DNA of 64,000 nucleotides from Okeania sp. SIO2B3 (GTDB lineage: Bacteria > Cyanobacteriota > Cyanobacteriia > Cyanobacteriales > Microcoleaceae), in NCBI RefSeq assembly GCF_010672525.1, contig NZ_JAAHGH010000018.1:1-64000 (forward strand), written 5' to 3'. Positions 48,152-59,945 of the stretch are shown here, in pieces (within the stretch, counting starts at the first letter, position 1; each line of letters starts with the position of its first letter). The notes under the pieces were generated by a model. That model ran no database searches. It was given only the letters and a program-made list of their open reading frames with translations, and had not been told where the DNA came from. The position numbers were made by a program, and so were the translations under genes.

Positions 48152-48345
48152 TACCATTTTCAAAAAAGAATGTTACGAATAATTTGAGTAATAAAAAGAC
48201 TTTTTTAGAGATGTCCTTTTGACTAAAAAGATAAATTACAACCTAAAAAATGATATCAAAGCTATTTATTCTGACTCCTGACTCCTGACTACTGAATTCT
48301 AAGAAATAGCCTAACTATTTGTAGCAAACAGTTATCAAATTGGTC
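48152..48345. repeat. MITE, TTA/TAA group, 194 bp
   Basis: Ends TACCATTTTCAAAAAAGAATG and CAGTTATCAAATTGGTC, duplication TAA (48149-48151, 48346-48348). The right TAA is also the left duplication of the next element. It is an inverted relative of 6147-6334. Confidence 0.82.
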
Positions 48346-48348
48346 TAA

Positions 48349-48563
48349 TATCGTGTCCGGTTGAACAGTTATAAAATAAATAACTACGGAGGAGTCAGTC
48401 CTCAGGAGTCAACCCACCCCTAAATCCTCCCAGAAAGGGAGGGGAAGGACCGAGTCAGGAGGGAAGAAAGAAGAAGGAAGAGGAAGAACAACAGAAGAAG
48501 GAGAAAGTTTTTTGGTCGCGTAAGCGGAACGGAGTTCTATCACGCTATTATCCGGACATGATA
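48349..48563. repeat. MITE, TTA/TAA group, 215 bp
   Basis: Ends TATCGTGTCCGG and CCGGACATGATA, duplication TAA (48346-48348, 48564-48566). It contains a CCCAGAAAGGGAGGGG motif and a purine run. Confidence 0.9.
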
Positions 48564-48809
48564 TAATTTAAAAAAAATTGGTATAGCAGTGGAAGGAAAG
48601 GGCACAGATGAAAAACTAAAAACTCAAACAAAGCTAAATTGTTCCTTGTTCCTTGTTTCTTGTTCTTTCTTCCTTCTGCTATAAGCAGATATATGAAAAC
48701 CTAAAAACTCAGACAAAGCTAGATTTTCCCTTCTTCCTTCTTCCCTCTTCTTTCTTCCTTCTGTTATAAAAAGCTAGATTTTTCCTTCTTCCCTCTTCCC
48801 TCTTCCTTC
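48564..48809. other. Short repeats downstream of truB
   Basis: Two direct copies of CAAAGCTA...TTCTTTCTTCCTTCTG.TATAA with pyrimidine-rich CTTCCCTCTTCC runs. No gene. Confidence 0.4.
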
Positions 48810-49715
48810 TTATTCAAGAATTACAACTTGAGGTGCTAATAATAAATTTTCTTCGGATTTGATTAACTGCCCAATACCGAGAAAGACGCCTTCAATATTG
48901 TATACTCGCAGAGGATTTTCAGTTTTTTCGTCTTCTATTTCCCATTTTTTCTGATAAGGTAAACGTTGACCTTGACACCATCTTTTGGCATCCTCAATAA
49001 CTAAAACTATTGCTGGTAAATGTGCTAATGCTACTTCTGATGATAAGAGGTTAAATGTTTTTTGTTGCAGTTGAGTTTCTATATCCTCAAAAGTAAGACT
49101 ATCTTTCAAAGAAAAGCCACTACTTTCTGTACGAGTTAAAGTAGCTAAAGTTCCCCCAGTATTTAAAACTGCACCTAGATCGCGAGCGATCGCCCGAATA
49201 TAAGTTCCAGCACCACAAGCGATCGCTAAATCTAGCTCAGGAAAATCTCCACTTCGCCAGTCAATAATTTCTAAACTAGACACTTCTACAACCCGAGTCG
49301 GAATTTCAACAGTTTTTCCCTGACGAGCTAAATCATAAAGTCGCTTTCCTTCTACCTGTATTGCACTGTAACTAGGAGGAATTTGTTCAATTTTTCCTAA
49401 GAAATTTGGCAGCACCGCTTCTATATCAGACAATGTTAACTGTGGCGCTAGTGTAGATTTAACAATTTCTCCCTCTAAATCATCAGTGGTCGTAATGACA
49501 CCAAATTTGACTGTGCCACAATAAGCTTTTTCTGAGCGTAGAAACTGTAATAATCTAGTTGCTTTTCCCACAGCAATAGGTAAAACACCAGTAGCAGCAG
49601 GATCGAGAGTTCCTCCATGGCCAACACGCTTGAGGCGTAGTAACTTTCTTACTTTTGCTACACAGTCATGGGAAGTCATACCAGATGGTTTATTGAGGTT
49701 GAGAAAGCCTTGCAT
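48810..49715 (-). CDS. truB: tRNA pseudouridine(55) synthase
   Basis: 301 aa. [26 protein letters not shown] and the catalytic Asp in [25 protein letters not shown]; then [41 protein letters not shown] and [16 protein letters not shown]. The C-terminal ~60 residues form a PUA-like domain. It makes pseudouridine 55 in the T-loop of tRNAs. Repeats flank it on both sides. Confidence 0.97.
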   Translation of the reverse strand: MQGFLNLNKPSGMTSHDCVAKVRKLLRLKRVGHGGTLDPAATGVLPIAVGKATRLLQFLRSEKAYCGTVKFGVITTTDDLEGEIVKSTLAPQLTLSDIEAVLPNFLGKIEQIPPSYSAIQVEGKRLYDLARQGKTVEIPTRVVEVSSLEIIDWRSGDFPELDLAIACGAGTYIRAIARDLGAVLNTGGTLATLTRTESSGFSLKDSLTFEDIETQLQQKTFNLLSSEVALAHLPAIVLVIEDAKRWCQGQRLPYQKKWEIEDEKTENPLRVYNIEGVFLGIGQLIKSEENLLLAPQVVILE

Positions 49716-49779
49716 TATATTGTTATTCCACCCATAATTTTTCGTTATTCTTTGGTTTTATATCAGGTCTCATTAATTA

Positions 49780-50299
49780 GGGTTTGCTGAAAAAGTTTTA
49801 TGGGTAAGGGTAGGAGACAGGAGACCACCCACCCCTAACCCCTCCCAGGAGGTAGGGCTGTTTCATTCTCGATAGACACGGGGACACGGAGACACGGAGA
49901 CACGGGGATGAAGGCTTTTAAGCGGCGTTGAACCAAATATACTCTCAGAGCTTAAAGGGGCTTATTGGCTGAAAAATCGGCAAATTTTGGCAAATTTCAT
50001 TGTTTAACTATGCCCATTACTCTCGTTCTCCCGCTCATCGTTATCTACAATACTTTGAAACAGCCCTGCTCCCAGGAGAAGAAGACAGGAGAACCCATCC
50101 CTAACCCCTCCCAGGAGGGGAGAAATGGGAATTATAGAGGAGGTAGGAGGAAGAATCATCCCTTGATTATCCTGCGCAACTATGCGCCTAAAATGCTAAT
50201 TTTTTGAACCATTATGACCATTAAGCTTGGACTTTTTTTTAACTAAAAAATGCGCTCAACCTTTATATGTCAATGCTTTTAGATTTAATCAGCAAACCC
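49780..50299. repeat. MITE, GGGTTTGCTGATT family, carrying a second insertion
   Basis: Ends GGGTTTGCTGAAAAAGTTTT and TTTAATCAGCAAACCC with perfect 6-bp duplication TAATTA (49774-49779, 50300-50305). The 520-bp length reflects a 217-bp inner element at 49852-50068. Confidence 0.88.
49852..50068. repeat. MITE with AGGGCTGTTTCA ends, 217 bp
   Basis: AGGGCTGTTTCATT and CTTTGAAACAGCCCT are terminal inverted repeats. The direct repeat CTCCCAGGAG (49842-49851, 50069-50078) is its 10-bp target duplication. It contains a GACACGG tandem run (about 49878-49908). It is the only copy seen in the window. Confidence 0.85.
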
Positions 50300-50499
50300 T
50301 AATTAGACGTAAATATTAATGATCTTCATCAATTATCTTGAGAATCTATCAAATTTCCCCCTACTCCCTACTCCCTACTCCCTAATCCCTAATAAATTTT
50401 ATTTATGGATATTTAAAGAAGCATGATATCATATCATGTCCGGATAATTAGTCATAAAAAACCTTCTCTCTTTGAACCTTTCTTTCCCTTCTGCCTTCC

Positions 50500-51363
50500 T
50501 TAGATAATAGTAAAGTCAAGATCGCCTTCTGCAACATTCAGCACTATTGCCAGATAATCTTCTTCATCATCCCTCAACCTAATAGCTACACTATTTTCTC
50601 CACCCACAACAGTTGTCTCAAATTCTATGTCACTACGCTCCAAACCATTAATTAATCCAATTTGATCGTCTTCTTCAGGGTTATAGTCTGTAATAATATC
50701 TGCATCTGATGGATTAAGACCACCTGTGTTTTCACTAATAGCAAATAAATCTTCTCCTGTTCCTCCTGTTAAAGTATCAGAGTCGCGCTCGCCTACTAGA
50801 GTATCATCACCTTCACCTCCATCTAGAGAATCATCTTCTTTACCTCCCAAGAGGCTATCATCTTCTAAACCACCAAAAAGACAGTCATTGCCTCTATTAC
50901 CATAAAGTGTATCTTCATTTTCTTCACCAAATAGAGAGTCATTACTCCTACCGCCCCACAATGTGTCGCTACCATCACCACCTAGAATAGAATCCTGTTG
51001 TTGACCGCCGAGTAGAGAATCATTACCTGCACCTCCGAGTAAAGTATCATCATCTCCCTCTCCAAAAATTCTATCTCCTCCCCCTCTACCTTCTATAGAA
51101 TCTCGACCTCCCATTCCCATAATCAGGTCTGCTCCTGCTGTACCGTTGATACTCTCTTCCTCTTCTGTACCGAGAATTTCATTAAATTGATTTCCAGAAC
51201 TCCCACTTCCATCGGTGCTTGTGCCATTACTACCGCCATTGCTATTACCACCTCCATTCGGATCGTTACCTCCTCCTGGCATTGATTCATCAATCAAAGG
51301 CCCAAAAAAATCAACTGGATCGATTACACCGTTAAAAAGGTCTTCTTCTGTTGCCGTGACCAT
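50500..51363 (-). CDS. RTX calcium-binding repeat protein
   Basis: 287 aa. A Gly/Asn/Ser-rich linker (about 29-62), then about nine nonapeptide-type repeats (about 75-210: GGRDSIEGRGGGDRIFGEGDDDTLLGGAGNDSLLGG and so on) that bind Ca2+ in a beta-roll, then a C-terminal beta domain (LFAISENTGGLNPSDADIITDYNPEEDDQIGLINGL) of the type that follows RTX repeats and serves type I secretion. No N-terminal signal peptide, consistent with type I export. Function is unknown; extracellular matrix or motility-associated proteins are common in this class. Confidence 0.92.
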   Translation of the reverse strand: MVTATEEDLFNGVIDPVDFFGPLIDESMPGGGNDPNGGGNSNGGSNGTSTDGSGSSGNQFNEILGTEEEESINGTAGADLIMGMGGRDSIEGRGGGDRIFGEGDDDTLLGGAGNDSLLGGQQQDSILGGDGSDTLWGGRSNDSLFGEENEDTLYGNRGNDCLFGGLEDDSLLGGKEDDSLDGGEGDDTLVGERDSDTLTGGTGEDLFAISENTGGLNPSDADIITDYNPEEDDQIGLINGLERSDIEFETTVVGGENSVAIRLRDDEEDYLAIVLNVAEGDLDFTII

Positions 51364-51857
51364 AAAACTTTACCGAATAACTTCTTTGTGAATTATTATT
51401 TATATTTATAGTAATAGTATAGAATAGATAGGTTAGGACATAAAGTGATATAATATGTGGATAATTAGTTATCGTATAATTCAGGAGTCAGGAGTCAGGA
51501 GAAAGTAGTGAGAAAGTCAGGATGAGAGTGGGAAAAATCTTGGGATATTCCGGCATTTTATGTCTGTATTTAATGGAAGTAGAAAGTGAGATAACTGTAT
51601 AAGCAGATTTGATATGATAATGATTTTTAGACAGGGAAATGTTTTTACCACTGTTTCTGGAGCCAGTGTTCCTTGCTATACATAATCTATTAATTATATT
51701 TTTATTCGCCTGTTCAGTAATAGTTAATAGGGATAATATTTGACAAATACACTATTCAAAATAATGGCATTCCACAGTGACTAATGATTTTAGATTGAAT
51801 TGGATTTTGGATTAATCAATTGCTAGAATAATTAATATTAGGTTGTTTTTAGTCAAA
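51364..51857. other. Intergenic region with repeat fragments
   Basis: Degenerate TTA/TAA-group ends (GATATAATATGTGGATAATTAG at 51448, CAGATTTGATATGATAA at 51604) and a CAGGAGT heptad run. No gene. Confidence 0.35.
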
Positions 51858-52029
51858 CAGGACTTACGCAAAGACACTATATATAGCGTATGTCAAATAG
51901 AGCGATTGCTGACGCAAAGCTCCGCTAACTCTTATAAAAATTATAGCGATCGCCTAACATTTTTAGTTTTATCCTTTGTCAATAAAAACCTAAATAACTG
52001 TCATTTTAATTGTAGGATATTTAAGTTCA

Positions 52030-52990
52030 GATACGCTTATATTTGGATAATAATTGATGTTTCAGATGATAAATAGTTATCCCCAAAATCTTTGCCATTT
52101 TTTTCAAATGATTCCAGACTAACATGGTACAAGCAATATGATTCTTTGGGATTTTTGCCCGACGACCCAATCCAAAACTCAAGCCCTGTTAGTTGTTTAA
52201 TTTCTCTATGAAACTCCTCTATTTTCCATCTAGGCGCGAATTTCAAACTCAACGTCATCTGTACTCTGATGACTGAGGTAATTAGTAACAATATATTCTG
52301 TTGGTATTTGTAGAAAGAGTAGCCCGTATGGGATCTGACTTTTTTATCTATCGGAAAACCTTTAATCTTAATAATTTTTCGTATAGACTAATTCCTCCTC
52401 ATTCGATGTTAATTCTTCCAGTTTTTGATATTTTTTTACACTCCCTGTATCGTCTACTAAACGGTTGCTTTTTAACGGGCAATAGTAAACTTTACCTAAG
52501 TTATCTATTAAGGCCATGAGTCTTTTGGTTGGATACCAGCTATCCATTAATACTGTTTTTACTGGTATTTTCTTCTTTTTTACTACATCAATCATCATAT
52601 CTTCTACATGATCTATTTTACTCTTTTCATCACTTTCGCTCTTTATAAATCCTATAATCTACTATCCAGAAACGTTCTATTTGAGGATTAAAATATCAAC
52701 AATTAACTATTCCTATTCCACGCACTACCCTATGTTCGTTACCACTATACTGACGCCGAACAAGCTCAATATGCATGGGAATACTTTTTATTCAGAACCC
52801 TGTCATCAAAAATTAAATAACCATCTTCAGTAGTTACAATTTCTTCTCTGACATTTTCCCACAACATTTCTGTTCCTAAATCAATATTTTTCAAGTAACG
52901 ATTAATTTGATTGCTGACGCAAAGCTACGCTATCGTGGCTAACTTTTTCTAGATTGTCAGCCAGGTTTGTCAGAGTGTAATTTTTCTGAC
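52030..52990 (-). pseudogene. DDE transposase of the IS, multiple frameshifts
   Basis: Readable pieces in order: LLWENVREEIVTTEDGYLIFDDRVLNKKYSH (first Asp), IELVRRQYSGNEHRVVRGIGIVN, FNPQIERFWIVDYRIYK, KSKIDHVEDMMIDVVKKKKIPVKTVLMDSWYPTKRLMALIDNLGKVYYCPLKSNRLVDD (second Asp), then RWKIEEFHREIKQLTGLE (catalytic Glu). At least three frameshifts and one stop separate them. Confidence 0.88.
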
Positions 52991-53086
52991 TACTTATTAG
53001 ATACTGACAATATTTTATATAATTGAAGTCTATTAAAAACTATTCATAAAAATATATTTTATTTGAAATTATAATCATACCAGAGA

Positions 53087-53223
53087 ACCTACAATATACT
53101 CAATCTAATTTTTCAGTTAATGATAATTTTGTGGCTCAGGTGTTGGCGGAGCAAGTGCGACAGCTATATCGCCAAGGGAAATGGAGTTTAGACCGCAAAT
53201 CTAGAGAGAGCTTTAAAGATTAA
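53087..53223 (+). pseudogene. Unidentified coding fragment inside the IS
   Basis: One frame reads NFSVNDNFVAQVLAEQVRQLYRQGKWSLDRKSRESFKD and stops exactly where the right inverted repeat begins. It is antiparallel to the transposase and looks like the C-terminal piece of a real protein. I do not recognise it. Confidence 0.4.
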
Positions 53224-53259
53224 CACTATATATAGTGTCCTTGCGTAAGTCCTGTCAAA

Positions 53260-53548
53260 GTTTAAACTAATTTTTGGCAATATTATTCCATAATGTGCAA
53301 CCCTAAAAGAATTGCTTGGTTATTTTTGTCAGAGCCTAATAAACCTGGTCATAATTAAAGTGATTTTTTAAAGAGGATATTGGGGTACTTTCAGATTGGC
53401 GAGATTTACTAGTCAGGAGTCGTGATTTTTAATTCCTATGCATCTAAGACCTTCAGCAAATAAGTCATCATATTTGCTGGTCTTAAGTTTGATTGCCCAC
53501 TAATTTATTCTTACTCCTGTCTTGTGTCTTGTGATTCATTCTAGTTTA
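53260..53548. other. AT-rich intergenic region
   Basis: No gene or known repeat apart from a short TCCTGTCTTGTGTCTTG run. Confidence 0.3.
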
Positions 53549-53666
53549 TACCAAATCCGATTATTAAAGATATTTTAAGGATTATAAGATTTAACCCTCT
53601 CCTCATCTTCCCTATACCCTGTCTCCCCATGTATATAAAAGGATACTCAATAAACTGGATTTAGTA
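53549..53666. repeat. MITE, TTA/TAA group, 118 bp
   Basis: Ends TACCAAATCCGATTATTAA and AATAAACTGGATTTAGTA with TTA duplication (53546-53548, 53667-53669). Confidence 0.85.
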
Positions 53667-54151
53667 TTATATAGAAGTCTGAGGTGTTGTTAATAGACAT
53701 CTGGTAAAAATAAAAAATAAAATCAATTCTTATCCATAAATTATCAATTATTCCCCTCCCAGGAGGGGTTAGGGGTGGGTTACCTGTTGCCTTCCGGAGC
53801 TGTTGCCTGTTGCCACTTTTCTGGAGATGTCTAATAGTTACTCCCTTATTGAATCAATTAAGTTTGCCTATATTATAAGTTTAAAGGACTCTTCTAAAGG
53901 TCTATTCCTATTTCTGATGAATCTCAATGTCCTTATTTGAGAAATTATCTTGGCGAAGTCATAGATTTCTGCTAATTTTAAACTAAGTAGATAATAACAA
54001 TCAAAACTAAAAAAATTATTTTTTGGTATTCAGACTTGCAAGTAATGAGAAAAGCTAGTGAATCATGAATTTATGAATTGACAAATTAATAGCTAATGAC
54101 ATAGATCGAGCTATTAGAATAATACTTAATACTGGAGTGCAAATAAATATA
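53667..54151. other. Intergenic region before HD gene
   Basis: A GAGATGTCTAATAG-bounded block (53694-53836) with CCCCTCCCAGGAGGGG and CTGTTGC repeats, then AT-rich leader sequence. Confidence 0.35.
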
Positions 54152-55108
54152 ATGTTAAATGCAACAGAAATATTAATAAATGCTTTCGTAAAAGAGTTAC
54201 AAGCAGGCTACCATCGTACTTATGGTGGTTTTAAGCCAAACTATCCAGAAATTATTGCCTGGGCAGGAAATATGGCTCTGGAAAATATTGCTAACTGTGA
54301 TGCTTTATATCACAATGTTGAACATACAATGTTGGTTACTCTTGTTGGGCAAGAAATTTTGCGGGGTAAGCATATTCGTGAAGGTGGGGTGTCTCCTGAA
54401 GATTGGTTACATTATATTATTTCATTATTGTGCCACGATATTGGTTATGTTAAAGGAGTTTGCCGAGAGGACCAAGAATTATTAAGTTTGTATGCTACAG
54501 GAATAAATGATGGAATGGTTTCTTTGGCAGATGGTGCTACTTCAGCTAGTCTTACTCCTTATCATGTGGATCGAGGTAAATTAGTAATAGATGAACGTTT
54601 TGGTGGTCATCGACTAATTGATGCAGATCAAATTAAACGTAATATTGAACTAACTCGTTTTCCTATTCCTAAGGCAGAAACTCATCAAGATAGAAATAAT
54701 TTTTCTGGATTATCAAGAGCAGCAGATTTAATCGGTCAATTAAGTGACCCTAATTATTTGCTGAAAATTAGTGCTTTATTCTATGAATTTGAAGAGGTTG
54801 GCACTAATAAAGTTTTGGGTTATAAATCTCCAGCGGATCTAAGACGTAGCTATGCAAAATTTTATTGGGATGGGGTTTATCCTTATATTCCGGCAGCTAT
54901 TAATTATTTAGAATTGACTCAAAGTGGCAAACAAATTATTGCTAACCTTTATGCAAATGTGTTTCAGGTAGAACATGAACCAAAGGAAAAAACGAATGGT
55001 ACAAAATTACTAGATGCTCAGAATAACAGTTACACGAATGGAGATATTTCAAGAACAACACCAGTTAAGAAAAAGAAATTCAGTGATTTTTTAGGCTTGA
55101 ATTTATAA
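54152..55108 (+). CDS. HD-domain metalloprotein (Npun_R2479-like)
   Basis: 318 aa from the ATG at 54152 (MLNATEILINAFVKELQAGYHRTYGG); an in-frame GTG 15 bases upstream is the only longer choice. HD-superfamily metal ligands are visible: Tyr-His and Glu-His in LYHNVEHTMLVT, then LLCHDIGYVKGVC with the defining His-Asp pair. An Arg/Asp-rich helix region (RAADLIGQLSDPNYL) carries a further Asp. The C-terminal ~45 residues are Lys/Thr-rich. It is probably a phosphohydrolase of unknown substrate and belongs to a cyanobacterial subgroup. Confidence 0.87.
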   Translation: MLNATEILINAFVKELQAGYHRTYGGFKPNYPEIIAWAGNMALENIANCDALYHNVEHTMLVTLVGQEILRGKHIREGGVSPEDWLHYIISLLCHDIGYVKGVCREDQELLSLYATGINDGMVSLADGATSASLTPYHVDRGKLVIDERFGGHRLIDADQIKRNIELTRFPIPKAETHQDRNNFSGLSRAADLIGQLSDPNYLLKISALFYEFEEVGTNKVLGYKSPADLRRSYAKFYWDGVYPYIPAAINYLELTQSGKQIIANLYANVFQVEHEPKEKTNGTKLLDAQNNSYTNGDISRTTPVKKKKFSDFLGLNL

Positions 55109-55337
55109 CTAGAAAAAACAGGATTTTTACAAACAAACTATCAATCAATATAATTAACCTATGTGATTCAAATTTGATGTTATTTGAGTTAGTTTTGGCG
55201 ATAGTAAGTCACTGCTATAAAGTTCGGTATTGCTGAATTAAGGTATGAAAAAAGAAGAAGGAAGAAGGAAGAAGGAAGAAGGAAGAAGGAAGAGGAGGAA
55301 AAGGAAAAAGTTTTTCGATGGCTAATTATCACTAATT

Positions 55338-55855
55338 ATTCGGACATGATTCTGATAAATTGTTCCCTGTTGCCTGTTGCCTATTCCCTATTCCCTATTC
55401 CCTAAAATTGAGAATATGATCAAAATTGGCTCTAATATCAAGTGTCATTAATTAGCCATAATAAAAAAGTTTTCCCCGGTCAATTTTTCCCTGTTGCCTA
55501 TTCCCTATTCCCTATTCCCTAAAATTGAGAATACGATCAAAATTGGCTCTAAGATCAAGTGTCATTAATTAGCCATAATAAAAAAGTTTTCTCTGATAAA
55601 TTTTTTCCTGTTGCCTATTCCCTATTCCCTATTCCCTAAAATTGAGAATACGATCAAAATTGGCTCTAATATCAAGTGGCATTAATTAGCCATAATAAAA
55701 AAGTTTTCTCTGATAAATTTTTTCCTGTTGCCTATTCCCTATTCCCTATTCCCTAAAATTGAGAATACGATCAAAATTGGCTCTAATATCAAGTGTCATT
55801 AATTAGCCATAATAAAAAAGTTTTCCCTGTTGCCTATTCCCTGTTCCCTGTTCCC
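55338..55855. repeat. Tandem array: four 117-bp units upstream of ligA
   Basis: The marker AAAATTGAGAATA occurs at 55404, 55521, 55638 and 55755, exactly 117 bases apart. Units contain TATTCCC heptad runs, CGATCAAAATTGGCTCTAA, TATCAAGTG.CATTAATTAG (resembling a TTA/TAA MITE left end) and AAAAAAGTTTTC. The array ends about 50 bases before the ligA start. Purine runs at 55248-55310 precede it. Confidence 0.92.
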
Positions 55856-55859
55856 TTAA

Positions 55860-57968
<2,109 letters not shown>

Positions 57969-58114
57969 TACCGTTTCACGGAAGTTATAAGTCAAAAGTC
58001 ATGCATTAAGATTTTATCAGCTCAAAATTTTGATGCTAAAGTAATTTCAGGAAATTATTTAACATTTAAAGGAGCTAAACTATTTGTGACATCTTTAAAG
58101 TGAGTGAATTGGTA
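57969..58114. repeat. MITE, TTA/TAA group (TACCRTTTCAC type), 146 bp
   Basis: Ends TACCGTTTCACGGAAG and AAAGTGAGTGAATTGGTA with TAA duplication. The left TAA (57966-57968) is the ligA stop codon; the right is at 58115-58117. Confidence 0.88.
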
Positions 58115-58230
58115 TAAGTTAGGTATGATAATTACAGTTGCTTATTAATGAAAATCATTAAGAACTATTATATGGAATATTAGCAATTTATTTGGAATAT
58201 TACCAAGGAAACATAATAGAAAGAATTTAG

Positions 58231-58974
58231 TTATTCCTGTATCAAATCATCTTTGCCTGGCACTTCAAACTTATAACCAACTTTAAAAATAGTTTTTATA
58301 TACTCAAAATTACAACCACAGCCTTTAATTTTTTTACGAATTTGACTAATATGTACATCACAAACGTTTTTACTTCCAATCCAAATAGGATCTTCACTGT
58401 CAAATACTTGATTTTCACTGTCAAATACTTTAACCAACAATTCTAAGCGTTTCCAAACATAGCCTGGTCGATTAGCCATCAAAAATAATAAATCAAATTG
58501 TTTGTTAGTTAAAGAAACAATTTTATTCTTGAATTTTACTTCTCTAGTAGTATTATTTATTACTAAATCCCCAAATACAAGCTGATCGAAATTTTTATTA
58601 GAGGGTAATCTTTGACGTTTAAACATTGCTCTAATACGAGCATTTAATTCTACTAAACTAAATGGTTTTGTGAGATAACCGTCAGCACCTAACTGAAAAG
58701 CTAGAACTTTAGCTTCTTCATCACATAGACTGCTCAACATCAGTACTAATACATCATTGTAACTCTGCATTTCCTGACAAAGCTGAAAACCAGTAGTATC
58801 TGGTAGATTTATATCTAAAACAACTAAGTCTGGTTGAAATTCTTTAAATACAACAAAAGCGGTTGTACCATCTTGTGCAGACTCTACTTGATATTCTTGC
58901 TTAGTTAAAAAACGATGAACTAAGGTTCTGATTGCCTGGTCATCATCAACTATAAGAATCTTATAAAATGCCAT
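58231..58974 (-). CDS. OmpR-family response regulator
   Basis: 247 aa. Receiver domain at about 1-120 with acidic pair IVDDDQ, phospho-acceptor Asp in LVVLDINLPDTTGF, Thr/Ser switch region VLMLSS and Lys in YLTKPFSLVEL. A winged-helix DNA-binding domain follows from about 145 (EVKFKNKIVSLTNKQFDLLFLMANRPGYVWKRLELL...DVHISQIRKKI...IKTIFKVGYKF). A 7-residue in-frame duplication (VFDSENQ/VFDSEDP) sits in the loop before the recognition helix. No kinase gene is adjacent, so the cognate sensor is unknown. Confidence 0.93.
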   Translation of the reverse strand: MAFYKILIVDDDQAIRTLVHRFLTKQEYQVESAQDGTTAFVVFKEFQPDLVVLDINLPDTTGFQLCQEMQSYNDVLVLMLSSLCDEEAKVLAFQLGADGYLTKPFSLVELNARIRAMFKRQRLPSNKNFDQLVFGDLVINNTTREVKFKNKIVSLTNKQFDLLFLMANRPGYVWKRLELLVKVFDSENQVFDSEDPIWIGSKNVCDVHISQIRKKIKGCGCNFEYIKTIFKVGYKFEVPGKDDLIQE

Positions 58975-59204
58975 ATTAAAAATCCTCCTAATTTTTGTGT
59001 AGCTACATTACCAGTTTAACTGCTACAACAATTATCGCAAATTAACCTAATAAGTCCAAAAAATGCAATTTTTCAGATTTATCTCAACTTTGGTTGAAGA
59101 CCCCCGCTCTCGGGTTACGGGAGCGTCGGGATATTTGCGCAGCATTCCGGAAGAAAAACCAATCAATGTTGCTGTTTTCTCACAGCGTGTGCTATAATAG
59201 TTAA
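58975..59204. other. Intergenic region
   Basis: A short GC-rich palindromic patch (CCCCGCTCTCGGGTTACGGGAGCG, 59102-59125) and AT-rich sequence. Confidence 0.3.
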
Positions 59205-59415
59205 TTTAAGGCTACTAGGCTAGCAGTGTCTAGGGGAGCCGTCGGATTGGCGACGTACTGTGGAGCGACCGTAAGACCGGAAAGAGGTTCGACCTTGGAG
59301 GCGGGTGCATTGTTAGGGCAGCTCCTCTGCAAGAGGCAGCAGAAAGCCCTAAGAGCGCGATGGTTAGGAATCCCGCATTGTCCCATAGCCCAACGTCGGG
59401 AGGATTTCAAAATAT
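59205..59415 (+). other. GC-rich remnant resembling IS200/IS605 right end (omega-RNA-like)
   Basis: It stands out by base composition. GCCGTCGGATTGGCGACGTA, GGAAAGAGGTTCGACCTTGGAGGCGGG, CCTAAGAGCGCGATGGTTAGGAATCCCGC and a trailing CGGGAGGATTTCAA follow the general layout of cyanobacterial IS200/IS605 tnpB 3' ends, where the last hairpin precedes the guide. No tnpB frame precedes it. Assignment is tentative. Confidence 0.4.
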
Positions 59416-59560
59416 GGCACATCATATCAAATCCAGCCACGTTGTGTAATTGATTCATAGGGTGGGGAGTGTGGAGGGAGAAAGCCACACCCTCCATTCT
59501 CCCACTTCCCGACTCCCCCGCTCAAGAAAATTTAGAAAAGTTTTTGATAAATGTTACTAA

Positions 59561-59851
59561 TACCAATTCACTTCAAAAATGTCACAAATAGTTGGTAACT
59601 GATGAAGTAAAATAATAAGCTGAAATTACTGTATAATGGAAGTTTTAAGTACTTACAGCAGATTCTACTAAGCGTGAGGTACACCCGTCGCGGGCATCTT
59701 GCCCGCACTTGCATTCATTTAATTGTTAATCTCTTAATTGTTAATCTCTGTACTTCATATACCACGGAATCTGCTGTAAAATATTACTTCTGACTTCTGA
59801 CTTCTGACTTCTGACTTCTTATTTTTTACTTTTGACTTTAGTGAAACGGTA
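59561..59851. repeat. MITE, TTA/TAA group (TACCRTTTCAC type) with inner TTACAGCAGATTC element
   Basis: Ends TACCAATTCACTTCAAAA and GACTTTAGTGAAACGGTA with TAA duplication (59558-59560, 59852-59854). Inside, TTACAGCAGATTC (59653) and GAATCTGCTGTAA (ending 59779) bound a 127-bp element with the GCGGGCATCTTGCCCGC palindrome. Confidence 0.82.
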
Positions 59852-59945
59852 TAATATAGAATCCGGTTATATAGTATATGTTTATAACTATACTTCAAGC
59901 CTTCAATCTCCCCCTAGCCCCACATTCCCCTCCTGGGAGGGGTTA

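Larger units (their letters stand above)
51858..53254. mobile_element. Complete but dead IS, 1397 bp, IS701-like
   Basis: Ends CAGGACTTACGCAAAGACAC and GTGTCCTTGCGTAAGTCCTG, flanked by perfect 5-bp duplication TCAAA (51853-51857, 53255-53259). It carries the debris of a DDE transposase on the minus strand and a foreign-looking coding fragment near the right end. It is the likely parent of the small CAGGACTTACGCA elements at 5277, 8086, 11386 and 15809. The IS701-like label rests on transposase motifs and is moderately sure. Confidence 0.9.

Noticed and set aside
55338..55855. CRISPR array
   Set aside because: 117-base identical units without variable spacers.
59226..59453. 75-codon frame in the GC-rich segment
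   Set aside because: More likely a by-product of an RNA-like or IS-end sequence than a protein.
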